From: Pararhizobium antarcticum
Lineage (GTDB): Bacteria; Pseudomonadota; Alphaproteobacteria; Rhizobiales; Rhizobiaceae
NCBI RefSeq assembly: GCF_001885585.1
Contig: NZ_LSRP01000076.1
Coordinates: 1-64,000 of the forward strand
Direction of reading: 5' to 3'
Length of the DNA: 64,000 bases
Numbering within the stretch: the stretch's first letter is position 1; each line of letters starts with the position of its first letter. A program made the translations under genes and the position numbers. Positions 18,980 through 27,102 of the stretch are shown here, piece after piece. The notes beneath the pieces were generated by a model. It was not told the DNA's origin, made no database searches, and saw nothing but the letters and a program-made list of their open reading frames with translations.

Positions 18980-19885
18980 ATGGCGTGCACTTTGTTGCCA
19001 GACCTATTTTGTGAATTTCCGTCCTTGGACGACACGACCATCCGCATCGCGCGAAAAAGTATTGACGATGGCTTCAAGGGACTTGTCCGCGCCTATACCA
19101 ATGCCATCGATGTGCTCGTGCAGCCGCTCCAGGTGTTTTTGAACTTTCTGGAAAATCTTTTCGTCAACTCACCCTGGATCATCATCCTCGCGGTCATGGT
19201 GGCGATCGTCTATTATGGCAGTCGGGACATCCGCATCACACTCGGCACCATTGCCTCCATGCTGGCCATCGGACTTGTTGGCCTCTGGAACGACACGATG
19301 GTGACGCTTGCGATGGTTACGGTCTGTACGCTGATCGCCATTCTCGTCGGCATTCCGATCGGCATCCTGATGGCCCGCTCCGAGCGTGCGCAGTCCATCA
19401 TCAACCCGGTCCTGGACGTCATGCAGACAATGCCCAGCTTCGTCTACCTGATCCCGGTCGTCATGATCTTTGGCATCGGCAAGGTTCCTGGCCTGATCGC
19501 CGTCGTTATCTACGCCGTTCCCCCGATGATCCGTCTGACCAATCTGGGCATCCGGCTTGTCGACAAGGAAGTGCTGGAAGCGGCAGACGCCTTCGGTTCG
19601 TCGCAATGGCAACGCCTCAAGAACGTCCAGATCCCGCTGGCCTTGCCGACCATCATGGCCGGCATCAACCAGACCATCATGATGTCGCTGGCCATGGTGG
19701 TGGTCGCATCAATGGTGGGCGTCGGCGGTCTCGGCCGAAATGTGCTGCAGGCGATCAACAACCAGTTCTTCACCGTCGGCTTCCTGAACGGCTTCGCGCT
19801 CGTCGCGATCGCCATCATTTTTGACCGGACCAGCCAGGCCTATGGCAAGCGGCTGCAGAAGCATTCGGAGGTGATCCATGGCTAG
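18980..19885 (+). CDS. proW: Quaternary-amine ABC transporter permease
   Basis: 301-aa inner membrane subunit of the ProW/OpuAB type. The BPD_transp_1 core contains MQTMPSFVYLIPVVMIFGIG and the EAA-type loop LEAADAFGSSQWQRLKNVQIPLALP. The ATG at 18980 has AGGGG 6 nt upstream; the frame extends to 18947 without an RBS. Its last codons overlap the proV start by 8 nt, so the two are translationally coupled. Confidence 0.92.
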   Translation: MACTLLPDLFCEFPSLDDTTIRIARKSIDDGFKGLVRAYTNAIDVLVQPLQVFLNFLENLFVNSPWIIILAVMVAIVYYGSRDIRITLGTIASMLAIGLVGLWNDTMVTLAMVTVCTLIAILVGIPIGILMARSERAQSIINPVLDVMQTMPSFVYLIPVVMIFGIGKVPGLIAVVIYAVPPMIRLTNLGIRLVDKEVLEAADAFGSSQWQRLKNVQIPLALPTIMAGINQTIMMSLAMVVVASMVGVGGLGRNVLQAINNQFFTVGFLNGFALVAIAIIFDRTSQAYGKRLQKHSEVIHG

Positions 19886-20930
19886 TCACGCAATCGAGGT
19901 CAAGAACCTCTACAAGATCTTCGGTCCGCAAGGAAAACAGTATGTCGACCAGGTCAAGGCAGGCCTTGGCAAGACCGAACTCAACGAAAAGCACGGTCAC
20001 GTGCTCGGCCTCCAGGACATCAATATCTCCATGCCCGCCGGTGGCGTGATGGTGGTGATGGGCCTGTCGGGTTCCGGAAAATCGACCCTCATCCGGCATA
20101 TCAACCGGCTGATCGACCCGACGGCCGGCGAAGTGCTCTATGACGGTGTCGACGTCTGCAAGATGAACGAAAACGACCTTCGCGAATTCCGGCGGCATAA
20201 GACCGCCATGGTCTTCCAGAAGTTTGCGCTTCTGCCGCACCGCACGATCATCGAGAACACGATCTATGGCCTGGAAATCCAGGGCGTGCCGGATGCGGAA
20301 AGCCGCAAGCGGGCCCAGGAATGGATTGAGCGTGTCGGTCTCAAGGGTTTTGAGAACCACTACCCCAACCAGTTGTCAGGCGGCATGCAGCAACGTGTCG
20401 GTCTGGCGCGCGCACTGACCAATGATGCCGATATCCTGTTGATGGACGAAGCCTATTCCGCGCTCGACCCGCTGATCCGTGTCGACATGCAGACGGTGCT
20501 TCTCGACCTGCAGAAGGAACTGAAGAAGACCGTCGTCTTCATCACCCACGATCTCGACGAGGCCCTGCGCCTCGGCGACAAGATCGCCGTCCTGCGCGAC
20601 GGCAAGGTCATCCAGCAGGGGAGCGGCCAGGATATCGTGCTGAAGCCGGCCGATGAATACATCACCGCCTTCGTCAAGGAAGTGAACCGTGGCCGGGTGA
20701 TCAACGTCGAGACCATCATGAAGCCGCTCTCTGGAAACCCGGAAGGCATTCCGGTGGTTATCGGAACCGTGCTTGAGGCTGCCGCCCGGATGATGACGGT
20801 TTCCAACCACACCACCGCGCACGTGGTGACGGTCGACGGCAAGGCGGTGGGATCGATCGATCTGTCCACGATCATCTCCGCAATGGTGACACCGATCGGC
20901 CATGAACCGGCATTGCAGGCCGCCGAGTAG
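19878..20930 (+). CDS. proV: Quaternary-amine ABC transporter ATP-binding protein with CBS-type tail
   Basis: 350-aa ATPase of the QAT (glycine betaine/proline) subfamily. Walker A GLSGSGKST at 62-70, Q-loop Gln114, signature LSGGM at 166-170 and Walker B LLMDEA at 187-192 are intact. The C-terminal part (RVINVETIMKPLSG onwards) is a CBS-like regulatory region as in ProV/OpuAA, where it can sense ionic strength. A terminator hairpin follows. The N-terminal insert between FGPQGKQ and GHVLGLQDI is typical of the family. Confidence 0.94.
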   Translation: MASHAIEVKNLYKIFGPQGKQYVDQVKAGLGKTELNEKHGHVLGLQDINISMPAGGVMVVMGLSGSGKSTLIRHINRLIDPTAGEVLYDGVDVCKMNENDLREFRRHKTAMVFQKFALLPHRTIIENTIYGLEIQGVPDAESRKRAQEWIERVGLKGFENHYPNQLSGGMQQRVGLARALTNDADILLMDEAYSALDPLIRVDMQTVLLDLQKELKKTVVFITHDLDEALRLGDKIAVLRDGKVIQQGSGQDIVLKPADEYITAFVKEVNRGRVINVETIMKPLSGNPEGIPVVIGTVLEAAARMMTVSNHTTAHVVTVDGKAVGSIDLSTIISAMVTPIGHEPALQAAE

Positions 20931-20948
20931 CCGCTCTTTCGCCAGACA

Positions 20949-20984
20949 AACGGAAGGCATCCGGCAACGGGTGCCTTTTTTGTT
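20949..20984 (+). terminator. Terminator after proV
   Basis: GGCATCCG, loop GCAA and CGGGTGCC form an 8-bp stem with one wobble, followed by TTTTTTG. It ends the proXWV transcript. Confidence 0.8.
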
Positions 20985-21134
20985 TGGCGCCGGCCGGGCG
21001 AACGCGTTCACCGGCGGTTAACCATATCGCGGCATGGTGGAAACTCGGGCTGAACATCGTTCGCAGCTTCTGCCATCACGGAAACCGCCCGCTGTCTTCG
21101 CCATTGGGGCGCTCCATATGCAAGCCATGTATCA

Positions 21135-22469
21135 ATGACCATGCAGACCTACCATCCGGCAGCGCCCATGTCGCTCGAGGCGAACGAACACCTGAAAGCC
21201 AGGTTCCTCAAGACTTTAGCCGCCTTCCTGTCGGGCGCCGGACTGTTCCTCATTGCGCTGACGCTGATCCCGTTTCAGGGCGTGGTGGCAGTCGATCTGA
21301 GTTCCGGCAATGAAGGCAACATCATCAATCAGGTCGGTTATCTCGGCCTGGGCGTCGTTTACCTCGCTGCCATGCTGCTGATCGTCGAGCGACGGACGAT
21401 GGTGCGCATCCTGTCGCCAACCTGGCTCCTGATCTTCGGCATCGCCTTCATCTCCTGCCTGCAATCCTATGATCCGACCGCTTCGGCGCGCGGTCTCATG
21501 CTCAGCCTGGTGGCGATGATTCTCGTCGCTGGCGTTCTGGTTCTGCCGCGCAGCGAGGAGGATTTTGTCAACGCCGGCGCCAACGCCATCCTGCTGCTTG
21601 TTCTTATCGACTATGCCGCTTTGTTCATCGTTCCCGATCGTGCCATCCATTCCGCCGCTGGCGGCGAGCCGTGGCATGCCGGTTTCTGGAAGGGGCACCT
21701 GCTGCACAAGAACGTGACAGCACCGGTTTTTTCCGTGCTCTGCGTCTTCGGTATCTATTGCTTTCGCGCCGGGGCACGGGTGCGCGGCGCGCTTATTGCG
21801 CTCCTGGCGATGAATTTCGTTCTGCACACGGGATCCAAGACCACCATCGGATTTTTGCCGATTGCCATCCTCTTTGTGCTGGGCGGTCGCGCCGTCGGCA
21901 GGCCCGGTCTGATGATCCTCGGGCATTTCCTCTTCACCATCCTCATTTTCGCGCTGACGCTCGGAACGATCTATTCGGATCAGTTGCTGGCCGTAACGAC
22001 CGCACTCCTGGACGATCCGACCTATACGGGACGCGATGCGATCTGGCGTTTTGCCAGCACCAGCATTCCCGATCATCTCTGGGCTGGCCATGGTTATGCC
22101 AGCTTCTGGTTGTCGCCGGTGATCCGGGGGCTTGAGGCCGATTTCGAAGCGACTTGGGACGTCCGGGGCATTGTATCCGGGCACAACAGCTATCTCGACG
22201 CCGTCCTCACCTTCGGCCTGCCGGGCGGTATCGCCATTATCCTGCTGTTGTTTGTCAAACCGTTCTACGACTACGCCCGCGCCAACCAGCGCGCCGGCAA
22301 TCGCCATTTTGCGGATTTCTGCATCATGGTCGTGATCTTCATGACCTATAACAGCATGATGGAGAGCTTTTTCCTCAATCGCGCCGATCCCATGTGGCTG
22401 CTGACGGCCGTTGCGGTTTACGGTCTGGGGCTTGCCGCCCGCCTTGGGGTGCGCGGCCCACCCCGATGA
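21135..22469 (+). CDS. O-antigen ligase / polymerase-like membrane protein
   Basis: 444-aa protein with about ten hydrophobic segments and a central periplasmic loop, matching the Wzy_C/RfaL-ExoQ type. Family marks are the WKGHLLHKNVTAP block, GSKTTIG, YTGRDAIWRFA before the large loop, and SGHNSYLDAVLTFGLPGG. Such proteins ligate O-antigen to lipid A core or polymerise exopolysaccharide; which applies here is not visible. It stands alone between proV and bmt on the same strand. Confidence 0.8.
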   Translation: MTMQTYHPAAPMSLEANEHLKARFLKTLAAFLSGAGLFLIALTLIPFQGVVAVDLSSGNEGNIINQVGYLGLGVVYLAAMLLIVERRTMVRILSPTWLLIFGIAFISCLQSYDPTASARGLMLSLVAMILVAGVLVLPRSEEDFVNAGANAILLLVLIDYAALFIVPDRAIHSAAGGEPWHAGFWKGHLLHKNVTAPVFSVLCVFGIYCFRAGARVRGALIALLAMNFVLHTGSKTTIGFLPIAILFVLGGRAVGRPGLMILGHFLFTILIFALTLGTIYSDQLLAVTTALLDDPTYTGRDAIWRFASTSIPDHLWAGHGYASFWLSPVIRGLEADFEATWDVRGIVSGHNSYLDAVLTFGLPGGIAIILLLFVKPFYDYARANQRAGNRHFADFCIMVVIFMTYNSMMESFFLNRADPMWLLTAVAVYGLGLAARLGVRGPPR

Positions 22470-22508
22470 CCGGCTGCTGGCCAGCGCCTTCAAAATGATT
22501 GCAATCAC

Positions 22509-22524
22509 ATAAAGACATCTTTAT
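22509..22524 (+). promoter_or_regulatory. SahR-like palindrome upstream of bmt
   Basis: ATAAAGACATCTTTAT is a dyad with perfect 7-bp arms and a 2-nt centre, 35 nt before the bmt start, with further partial symmetry (ACAT and ATGT) outside. It resembles the operators of SahR, the ArsR-type S-adenosylhomocysteine sensor that controls methionine-cycle genes (metH, bmt, ahcY) in proteobacteria. I rely on memory of that motif. Confidence 0.55.
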
Positions 22525-22558
22525 ATGTTATTTCAACACGACAGTTGAGGATATGACC

Positions 22559-23578
22559 ATGAGCGCCGCTGCAAACCCACTTTCCGACCTCCTTGCCGAA
22601 AAAGGAGTTCTGCTCGCAGACGGCGCGACCGGGACCTCGCTGTTTGCCATGGGCCTCGAAGCAGGCGAAGCACCGGAGCTCTGGAACGAGACCAGGCCGG
22701 AGAACATCACCAAGCTCCACCAGGATTTCGTCGATGCCGGCGCCGACATCATCCTCACCAATTCGTTTGGCGGAACCCGGCATCGCCTGAAGCTGCACAA
22801 TGCGCAGGATCGTGTTTTCGACCTCAACAGGAAAGCCGCCGAGATCGCCCGCGCCGTTGCCGACAAGGCGCCGCGCAAGGTGATCACCGCCGGCTCCGTC
22901 GGGCCGACGGGTGAACTGCTGATCCCGCTCGGCGCCATGTCCTATGAAGATGCGGTCGCAGCCTTTGCCGAGCAGATCGAAGGCCTGAAGGCCGGGGGTG
23001 CCGAAGTCGCCTGGATCGAGACGATGTCGTCTGCCGATGAGATCCGCGCCGCGGCCGAAGCGGCTGTCAAACTCGGCATGCCCTATGTCTACACGGGTTC
23101 GTTCGACACGGCTGGCAAGACGATGATGGGCGTACATCCGCGCGATTTCCCCGCTGTCGCCAAAGACATCGGCGATGGTCCGGTGGCGGTTGGCGCCAAT
23201 TGCGGCGTCGGCGCATCGGACATCCTGTCCTCGCTGCTCGACATGACGGACGCCGATCCGAGTGCGACGATCGTCGTCAAGGGCAATTGCGGCATTCCGG
23301 AATTTCGCGGTTCGGAGATCTACTATTCCGGCACGCCACCGCTGATGGCCGATTATGCTCGGCTCGCCCGTGACGCCGGCGCGCGGATCATCGGCGGCTG
23401 TTGCGGCACGTCCTGCGAACATCTGGCGGCGATGCGGGTCGCGCTGGACGACTATACGCCCAGCGAGCGTCCGACGGTCGAAACCATCATCGCCCGTATC
23501 GGCCCGATGCGAAACAAGACAGCCAATGAGGGTCCGACCAGCGCGCCGCGCGAACGCACCGGTCGCCGCAGGCAGTAG
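22559..23578 (+). CDS. bmt: Betaine/methylated-donor homocysteine S-methyltransferase
   Basis: 339-aa homocysteine methyltransferase domain protein of the Bmt/BHMT type, making methionine with a methyl from glycine betaine or a similar donor. It has LLADGATGTSLFAMGLEAGE at the start, the zinc ligand in ANCGVG (Cys215) and the Cys pair in GGCCGTSCEHL (Cys281, Cys282). The cobalamin domain of MetH is absent. GAGG lies 8 nt before the ATG at 22559; an ATG at 22553 is less well spaced. Its position after a betaine transporter and its SahR-like operator support a betaine donor. Confidence 0.88.
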   Translation: MSAAANPLSDLLAEKGVLLADGATGTSLFAMGLEAGEAPELWNETRPENITKLHQDFVDAGADIILTNSFGGTRHRLKLHNAQDRVFDLNRKAAEIARAVADKAPRKVITAGSVGPTGELLIPLGAMSYEDAVAAFAEQIEGLKAGGAEVAWIETMSSADEIRAAAEAAVKLGMPYVYTGSFDTAGKTMMGVHPRDFPAVAKDIGDGPVAVGANCGVGASDILSSLLDMTDADPSATIVVKGNCGIPEFRGSEIYYSGTPPLMADYARLARDAGARIIGGCCGTSCEHLAAMRVALDDYTPSERPTVETIIARIGPMRNKTANEGPTSAPRERTGRRRQ

Positions 23579-23647
23579 TCATCAGGCCAGGCAAGCGGCG
23601 GCGCGCATCGCGACGAACCGCCGAAAGGCGTAGCATAGGCTGTGATC

Positions 23648-24667
23648 TCAGGCCGCGACAGCGGCCTGGAAGAAGCGAACATACCGTTCCTTCAGTCCTG
23701 GCTGTACGCAGTCGGTCAGCATCAGCGCGATCTGGAAAATAGTGTCGAGATTGGCTTCACTCTCGATCAGCTCGACCAGGTAGCGCGTCGTCTCATCGAA
23801 CTTCCCCCCGTCCGCGCGCACATCCCGAACGAAGGTGGCAAGCGCGATGCGACAGGTCATCATCAACGCACTCTGCCGCTCTGCTGCCGAAAGCGGCAGG
23901 GAACCGCGCATCAGGAGAATATAGAGGTCGACAAAGGTCAGCAGCGCCCAGAAATCCTCTGCTGTGTCCGGCAGCCCGACCATGCGATAGAGGAACAGCT
24001 TGGTATCATCAATGCTCTTCTGTTGCGCCCAACGGCCCATATCGTAGCGGTACACCATCGAGGGATCGTGGACCATCCTGCCGCAGGCAAACAACGATAG
24101 ACAGAGCGCCCAGTCGCAATAGCCGCCGCGGGTCGGGTGCGCTGTATAGAACAGTTCCAGCAGCGGCTTGAACAGGCTGGTGCGATAGATGCTGTAATAG
24201 ATCGTGTTGTTGCCCTTGGCTTTCTCATTATATTCCATAAGCCGCATGTCCGCCGCATCTGCATCGATGGTGAAGCGTTCGGTGCGGCCAACGCCGCCAT
24301 CCAGTGTCCACAACTGCGTGCGCGGCCGGACGCCGACAACATCGGCAGGCAAGCTCGACAGGTCGACCCTCGCCGCACCCTCGAGAAAATGCACCTCGTC
24401 ATCATCGCCCATCGGCAGAAGAAACGGTGTCTCCACCCGGGACAAGGCGTTCATCATGTTGAACATCGGGTCATCATTGTCCGGAACGACATAGACGAGG
24501 CGCGCAGAACACCCTTCAAAGCAGGCGCGTTTTTCCGGATCGCGGGAATTGTCCGAAAGAATAAGGCGCGCATCCGTCGCCTCCGCATAGGCCAGCGCGC
24601 TTTCGATGGCCCGCCGCGAGCGCTTGAGATCGCGATTGCTGGGCATGCAGATGGACAATTGGGGCAT
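23648..24667 (-). CDS. Glycosyltransferase family 2-like protein
   Basis: 339-aa protein beginning QLSICMPSNRDLKRSRRAIESAL, typical of GT-A folds, with VPDNDDPMFNMMNAL and the metal-binding PMGDDDEVHF (DxD) motif about residue 93. The C-terminal half is unlike standard GT2 proteins and unassigned. Divergent from the SPINDLY-type gene at 24928, suggesting a shared surface-glycan or protein-glycosylation role, but no acceptor can be inferred. Confidence 0.65.
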   Translation of the reverse strand: MPQLSICMPSNRDLKRSRRAIESALAYAEATDARLILSDNSRDPEKRACFEGCSARLVYVVPDNDDPMFNMMNALSRVETPFLLPMGDDDEVHFLEGAARVDLSSLPADVVGVRPRTQLWTLDGGVGRTERFTIDADAADMRLMEYNEKAKGNNTIYYSIYRTSLFKPLLELFYTAHPTRGGYCDWALCLSLFACGRMVHDPSMVYRYDMGRWAQQKSIDDTKLFLYRMVGLPDTAEDFWALLTFVDLYILLMRGSLPLSAAERQSALMMTCRIALATFVRDVRADGGKFDETTRYLVELIESEANLDTIFQIALMLTDCVQPGLKERYVRFFQAAVAA

Positions 24668-24927
24668 GGCGACTTCCAGACGATACGGGGCACGGAAACA
24701 ATTGGACGCAAACGATCGGCCGAAGGGTGGCCCCCAGAGGAGGCTTTCCGTTCAGGACGTGACCATCGACCTGATTCTTGAAGCTGCCCGTCGGCCCGAG
24801 AATATCTGCCAGCCAATGGCTGCGTCAGGCTTGCGCCCCAGATACTGTCCAGACAGGGAATCCAGTTTTGCCCCAGCCTGATCGGCTAGAAGCAGGCAAC
24901 CAGTCGCAATCCAGCCTTTCGGAACCC

Positions 24928-26646
24928 ATGTCGATGATCCTTCAGAATGCCCTGAAAAGCTATCATGCCGGCAAATATCGCCAGAGCCTGACACTCCTGT
25001 CCCCCCTGCTTGCCAAGTCGGACGCGGGGCTGCAAACCGTACTTCTCGCCGCCCAGTGCCACGCCAAGGCCGAGCAATATGCCGATGCTGCGCACTACTA
25101 CGGAAGGGCATCCGAGGCCGATGGCGGCAAGGAGCCGCTGTTCAAGACGCTGGCAGCAGCGATGCTGATGCGCACGAACGAATCGAAACAGGCCCTGAAG
25201 GCTGCCCGGCACGCCGCACGCTCCGGCGACTTCAACAGCGATGGCGAGGAAGCATACCGACGCTGCCTGCACAATTACCTCTGCCTCGAGGAAGCCGCGA
25301 TCGAGGACCAGCGTTTCCTGCAGAAGCTGAAATCCGGGGAGCCTGCCTTCTTCGCCGTCGAAAACCCGTTCGACCACATCAGCTGGTGCGCAGACGAAAG
25401 CATCAATGCCAGGTTGACGCGCATCCAGAAAGGCAAGGCGTTCACAGCACAATCGCGGGCCGCACGTCGCGCCCAGCCGCATGTCTATGAAGACAAGATC
25501 CGCATCGGCTACCTCTCGAGCGACTTCTCCGACCAGCACGCAACGATGCGACTGTTTCAGGGCGTCATCCTACGCCACGATCCTGAAAAATTCGAGGTCA
25601 CGCTGTTCTGTCACACCGAGCAGAAGGTCATCGGTACGGACAAGGGCATGCGCCGCAAATATGGACGGCTCATCCCGATCAGCCATCTGAGCGACGAGAA
25701 GGCGGCGCAATTGATCCGCAAGCACAAGATCGATATCCTCGTTGACCTGAAAGGCCATACGAAGGGCGCCCGCGTCGATCTGATCAATCTCGGGCTGGCG
25801 CCGATCCAGGTCGCCTATCTCGGCTTTCCCGGCAGCGGCAACGGGATCGACTGCGACTACGTGATCAGCGATCCGATCGTCACGCCCGACAGCAGCAAGC
25901 CGCATTATCACGAGAAACTCTGCCGTTTGCCGGAAAGCTATCAGTCGAACGACGACACCCATCGCGCCCTGACGCCTGCCGCAACACGCGCCGAGGCCGG
26001 CCTGCCGGAAACCGGAATCGTCTTTGCCTCGTTCAACGCGATCCGGAAAATCACCCCGGCCACTGCCCGTCTGTGGGTGACAATCCTGAATTCAGTGCCG
26101 GACAGCGTCCTTTGGATGATGTGCGAGAACGAATTCGCCCGCGACAATTTCCTGCAATATGTGACCGACGAGGGCCTCGACGAGAGCCGTGTGATCTTTG
26201 CGAAATCCTTGGCCTACGACCTACACATCGCCCGCCTGCAGGCCGCCGATATCGGCCTCGATACCTTTCCCTATAACGGTCACACGACGACATCCGACAA
26301 GCTCTGGGCTGGACTGCCGGTTGTCACCATGAAGGGCAGTCATTTTGCATCGCGCGTGTCGGAAAGCCTGCTGACGGCGCTCGCCGTGCCCGAACTGATC
26401 GCCGCAGACGCCGCTGGCTATGTGGCGCTCTGCAAGACACTCGCCAGCAATCCCGATCAGCTGAAAGCGATCCGCGACAAACTGGTGGAAAATCGCTTCT
26501 CAGCGCCGCTCTTCGATACCGAGCGCTTCACCCGCCATCTCGAAGACGCCTATATCCGGATGATCGACCGGGAAAAGGCCGGACTGGAGCCGGACCACAT
26601 CGACGTTCCGGCCCGCCCGGCGCGAACCGCACCGTTCCGGAAGTAG
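24928..26646 (+). CDS. TPR/SPINDLY-type glycosyltransferase (GT41 family)
   Basis: 572-aa protein with an N-terminal TPR-like helical region (residues about 1-120) and a C-terminal GT41 domain of the O-GlcNAc transferase/SPINDLY kind. Marks are IRIGYLSSDFSDQHATM, the DILVDLKGHT block, APIQVAYLGFPGSGNGIDCDY, FASFNAIRKITP and DTFPYNGHTTTSDKLWAGLPV. In bacteria such enzymes glycosylate proteins or make surface glycans. The ATG at 24928 is chosen because the upstream extension has no family match. The next gene is 47 nt downstream on the same strand. Confidence 0.85.
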   Translation: MSMILQNALKSYHAGKYRQSLTLLSPLLAKSDAGLQTVLLAAQCHAKAEQYADAAHYYGRASEADGGKEPLFKTLAAAMLMRTNESKQALKAARHAARSGDFNSDGEEAYRRCLHNYLCLEEAAIEDQRFLQKLKSGEPAFFAVENPFDHISWCADESINARLTRIQKGKAFTAQSRAARRAQPHVYEDKIRIGYLSSDFSDQHATMRLFQGVILRHDPEKFEVTLFCHTEQKVIGTDKGMRRKYGRLIPISHLSDEKAAQLIRKHKIDILVDLKGHTKGARVDLINLGLAPIQVAYLGFPGSGNGIDCDYVISDPIVTPDSSKPHYHEKLCRLPESYQSNDDTHRALTPAATRAEAGLPETGIVFASFNAIRKITPATARLWVTILNSVPDSVLWMMCENEFARDNFLQYVTDEGLDESRVIFAKSLAYDLHIARLQAADIGLDTFPYNGHTTTSDKLWAGLPVVTMKGSHFASRVSESLLTALAVPELIAADAAGYVALCKTLASNPDQLKAIRDKLVENRFSAPLFDTERFTRHLEDAYIRMIDREKAGLEPDHIDVPARPARTAPFRK

Positions 26647-26693
26647 CGGTCAACAGACCTCCAGCCGACAGAGACAGACAGGAAAGACCAAGC

Positions 26694-27041
26694 ATGAACG
26701 GTACAGCTGCCGCATTTCCCGATCGCGACGCCGTCGCAAGCAAACTTGCTAATCTTGGCGAGACCGAGCAGTCCTACCTGCGTCTCCTGATGGAGAACGC
26801 GGCGCAGGACGGAAATCTTCTCGAGGGTCTGTACCGCTATCTCGATCTCGCCTCGGAAGCGCGCTTCCTGAACTCCCTGAAACTCGAGACGGCCGGCGAG
26901 TGGATCGGCACCCATGCCCCCGCCCGGCTGCAGATCCGGCTCATGGAAGCGGCGCGCTCGAGCCAGCACGCCGCCTTTGCCGCTTTCCGTACAGGCCTTG
27001 TCCGCTCCGGCGGTTTGGAGCGTGCCTACCCGAAGGCCTGA
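26694..27041 (+). CDS. Hypothetical protein, 115 aa
   Basis: No family recognised. The product is mostly alpha-helical by composition, soluble, without Cys, a signal peptide or TM segments. It contains TEQSYLRLLMENAAQDGNLLEGLYRYLDLA. An AGGAAAG site lies 9 nt before the ATG, and it directly follows the SPINDLY-type gene on the same strand, so it may be its partner or a small accessory of glycosylation. Confidence 0.65.
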   Translation: MNGTAAAFPDRDAVASKLANLGETEQSYLRLLMENAAQDGNLLEGLYRYLDLASEARFLNSLKLETAGEWIGTHAPARLQIRLMEAARSSQHAAFAAFRTGLVRSGGLERAYPKA

Positions 27042-27102
27042 ACCGCCCGGCCGATCACCGGCTTTTCCAGTGACCAGCCCTGCCAGCCAGGAACTTTGTC
27101 CG

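Noticed and set aside
22470-22558. SAM-type riboswitch upstream of bmt
   Set aside because: The leader is too short and lacks the conserved SAM-II or SAH riboswitch segments; only the short dyad is present.
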